A DNA stretch of 64,000 nucleotides. Origin: Owenia fusiformis (lineage: Eukaryota; Annelida; Polychaeta; Sabellida; Oweniidae). The translations under genes were made by a program, and so were the position numbers. The stretch spans positions 34,628,538-34,692,537 of the forward strand of contig CAIIXF020000007.1 in NCBI GenBank assembly GCA_903813345.2, read 5' to 3'. Positions 63,621 through 64,000 of the stretch are shown here, one piece after another. How positions within the stretch are numbered: the first letter of the stretch is position 1; every line of letters begins with the position of its first letter. The notes below the pieces were generated by a model. The model was not told the origin of the DNA and did not search any database. It worked only from the letters and a program-made list of their open reading frames with translations.

Positions 63621-64000
63621 GTGGAAATACACACGTGTGACCACTGCTTTTATTGCACCTGCTTGCCATATTTTAGTTTATGCATGCAAATATTGTCATT
63701 GGTGGTCAAGGTATCAGCTAAAATGACAAGGAGGGTTTACTCCCAGAATTCTCTCTCTTTCTTTTGACTGGCATGGAACACTTGGTAACAAAATTACTTG
63801 TACCCTAATGTTTATCACCTGACCCAGTATTTAGTTGAGAGATGGACATTTTAAATAATTACCAAATTGGTCTTTGCCAGTCAAAAGAAGATTGTGAGGG
63901 AATCCTGGGACTGCCAATGCTCCTTGCTAAAATGACACATGTTATCAAATATTCTCTTTTTCATGAATTCATAAGAATGGAAAAAGGTAATATCTCTGAC
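63621..64000. other. Start of the next intron
   Basis: No exon seen. TTTCTTTTGACTGG (near 63,758) is mirrored by CCAGTCAAAAGAAG (63,878), a small foldback. Confidence 0.5.

Overview
The window looks like nuclear DNA of an AT-rich animal genome, most likely a marine invertebrate. There are no bacterial-style operons. Coding sequence occurs as short exons with GT/AG borders in long introns full of inverted-repeat elements, minisatellites, poly-G tracts and CATGTA-type simple sequence. A sarcoplasmic calcium-binding protein gene and short non-autonomous elements with ends such as CAGGCCCGTAGCCAGG and CAGTAAAACCTGTAAAG fit a mollusc, brachiopod, amphioxus or similar animal. I cannot name the species.

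The main gene is on the + strand from about 9.4 kb (probable 5' exon) or 11,399 (first good ATG) past 63,620, and it runs off the right edge. I could chain about 24 exons with consistent splice phase. Together they encode at least 1,100 residues of charged coiled coil with Lys-rich, Ser/Pro-rich and acidic linkers. I do not recognise the family. X-box-like (RFX) motifs near the first exon and near an internal alternative first exon (46,659) suggest a ciliary protein, but this is inference.

Two complete genes lie antisense inside introns of this gene. (1) At 14,488-20,133 (-) a four-exon sarcoplasmic calcium-binding protein/calexcitin-like gene gives about 187 aa, with two intact C-terminal EF-hand loops. 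A 5'-truncated LINE with an intact reverse-transcriptase C-terminal ORF (about 17,315-18,850, +) sits in its first intron. (2) At 32,058-33,467 (-) an uninterrupted 469-aa multi-pass membrane protein of the ANKH (progressive ankylosis) type is encoded. The layout is therefore LINE inside a Ca-binding gene inside a coiled-coil gene, with a transporter gene in a later intron.

Left of the main gene (1-9.3 kb), the only supported coding pieces are the last two exons of a + strand gene ending in the ER-retrieval tetrapeptide RDEL (5,598-5,672 and 6,489-6,515) and a weak candidate minus-strand small membrane protein (2.3-3.1 kb). The rest is non-coding.

Repeats: a recent ~2.5-kb tandem duplication (21,750-26,756); foldback elements with target-site duplications (42,901-43,958 and 52,861-53,880); several short TIR elements; 48-bp and 60-bp minisatellites around small cassette exons; and tandem repeats whose unit includes the splice acceptor of an exon (37.7-38.0 kb and 38.3-38.4 kb). 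The last of these are the most unusual structural observations.
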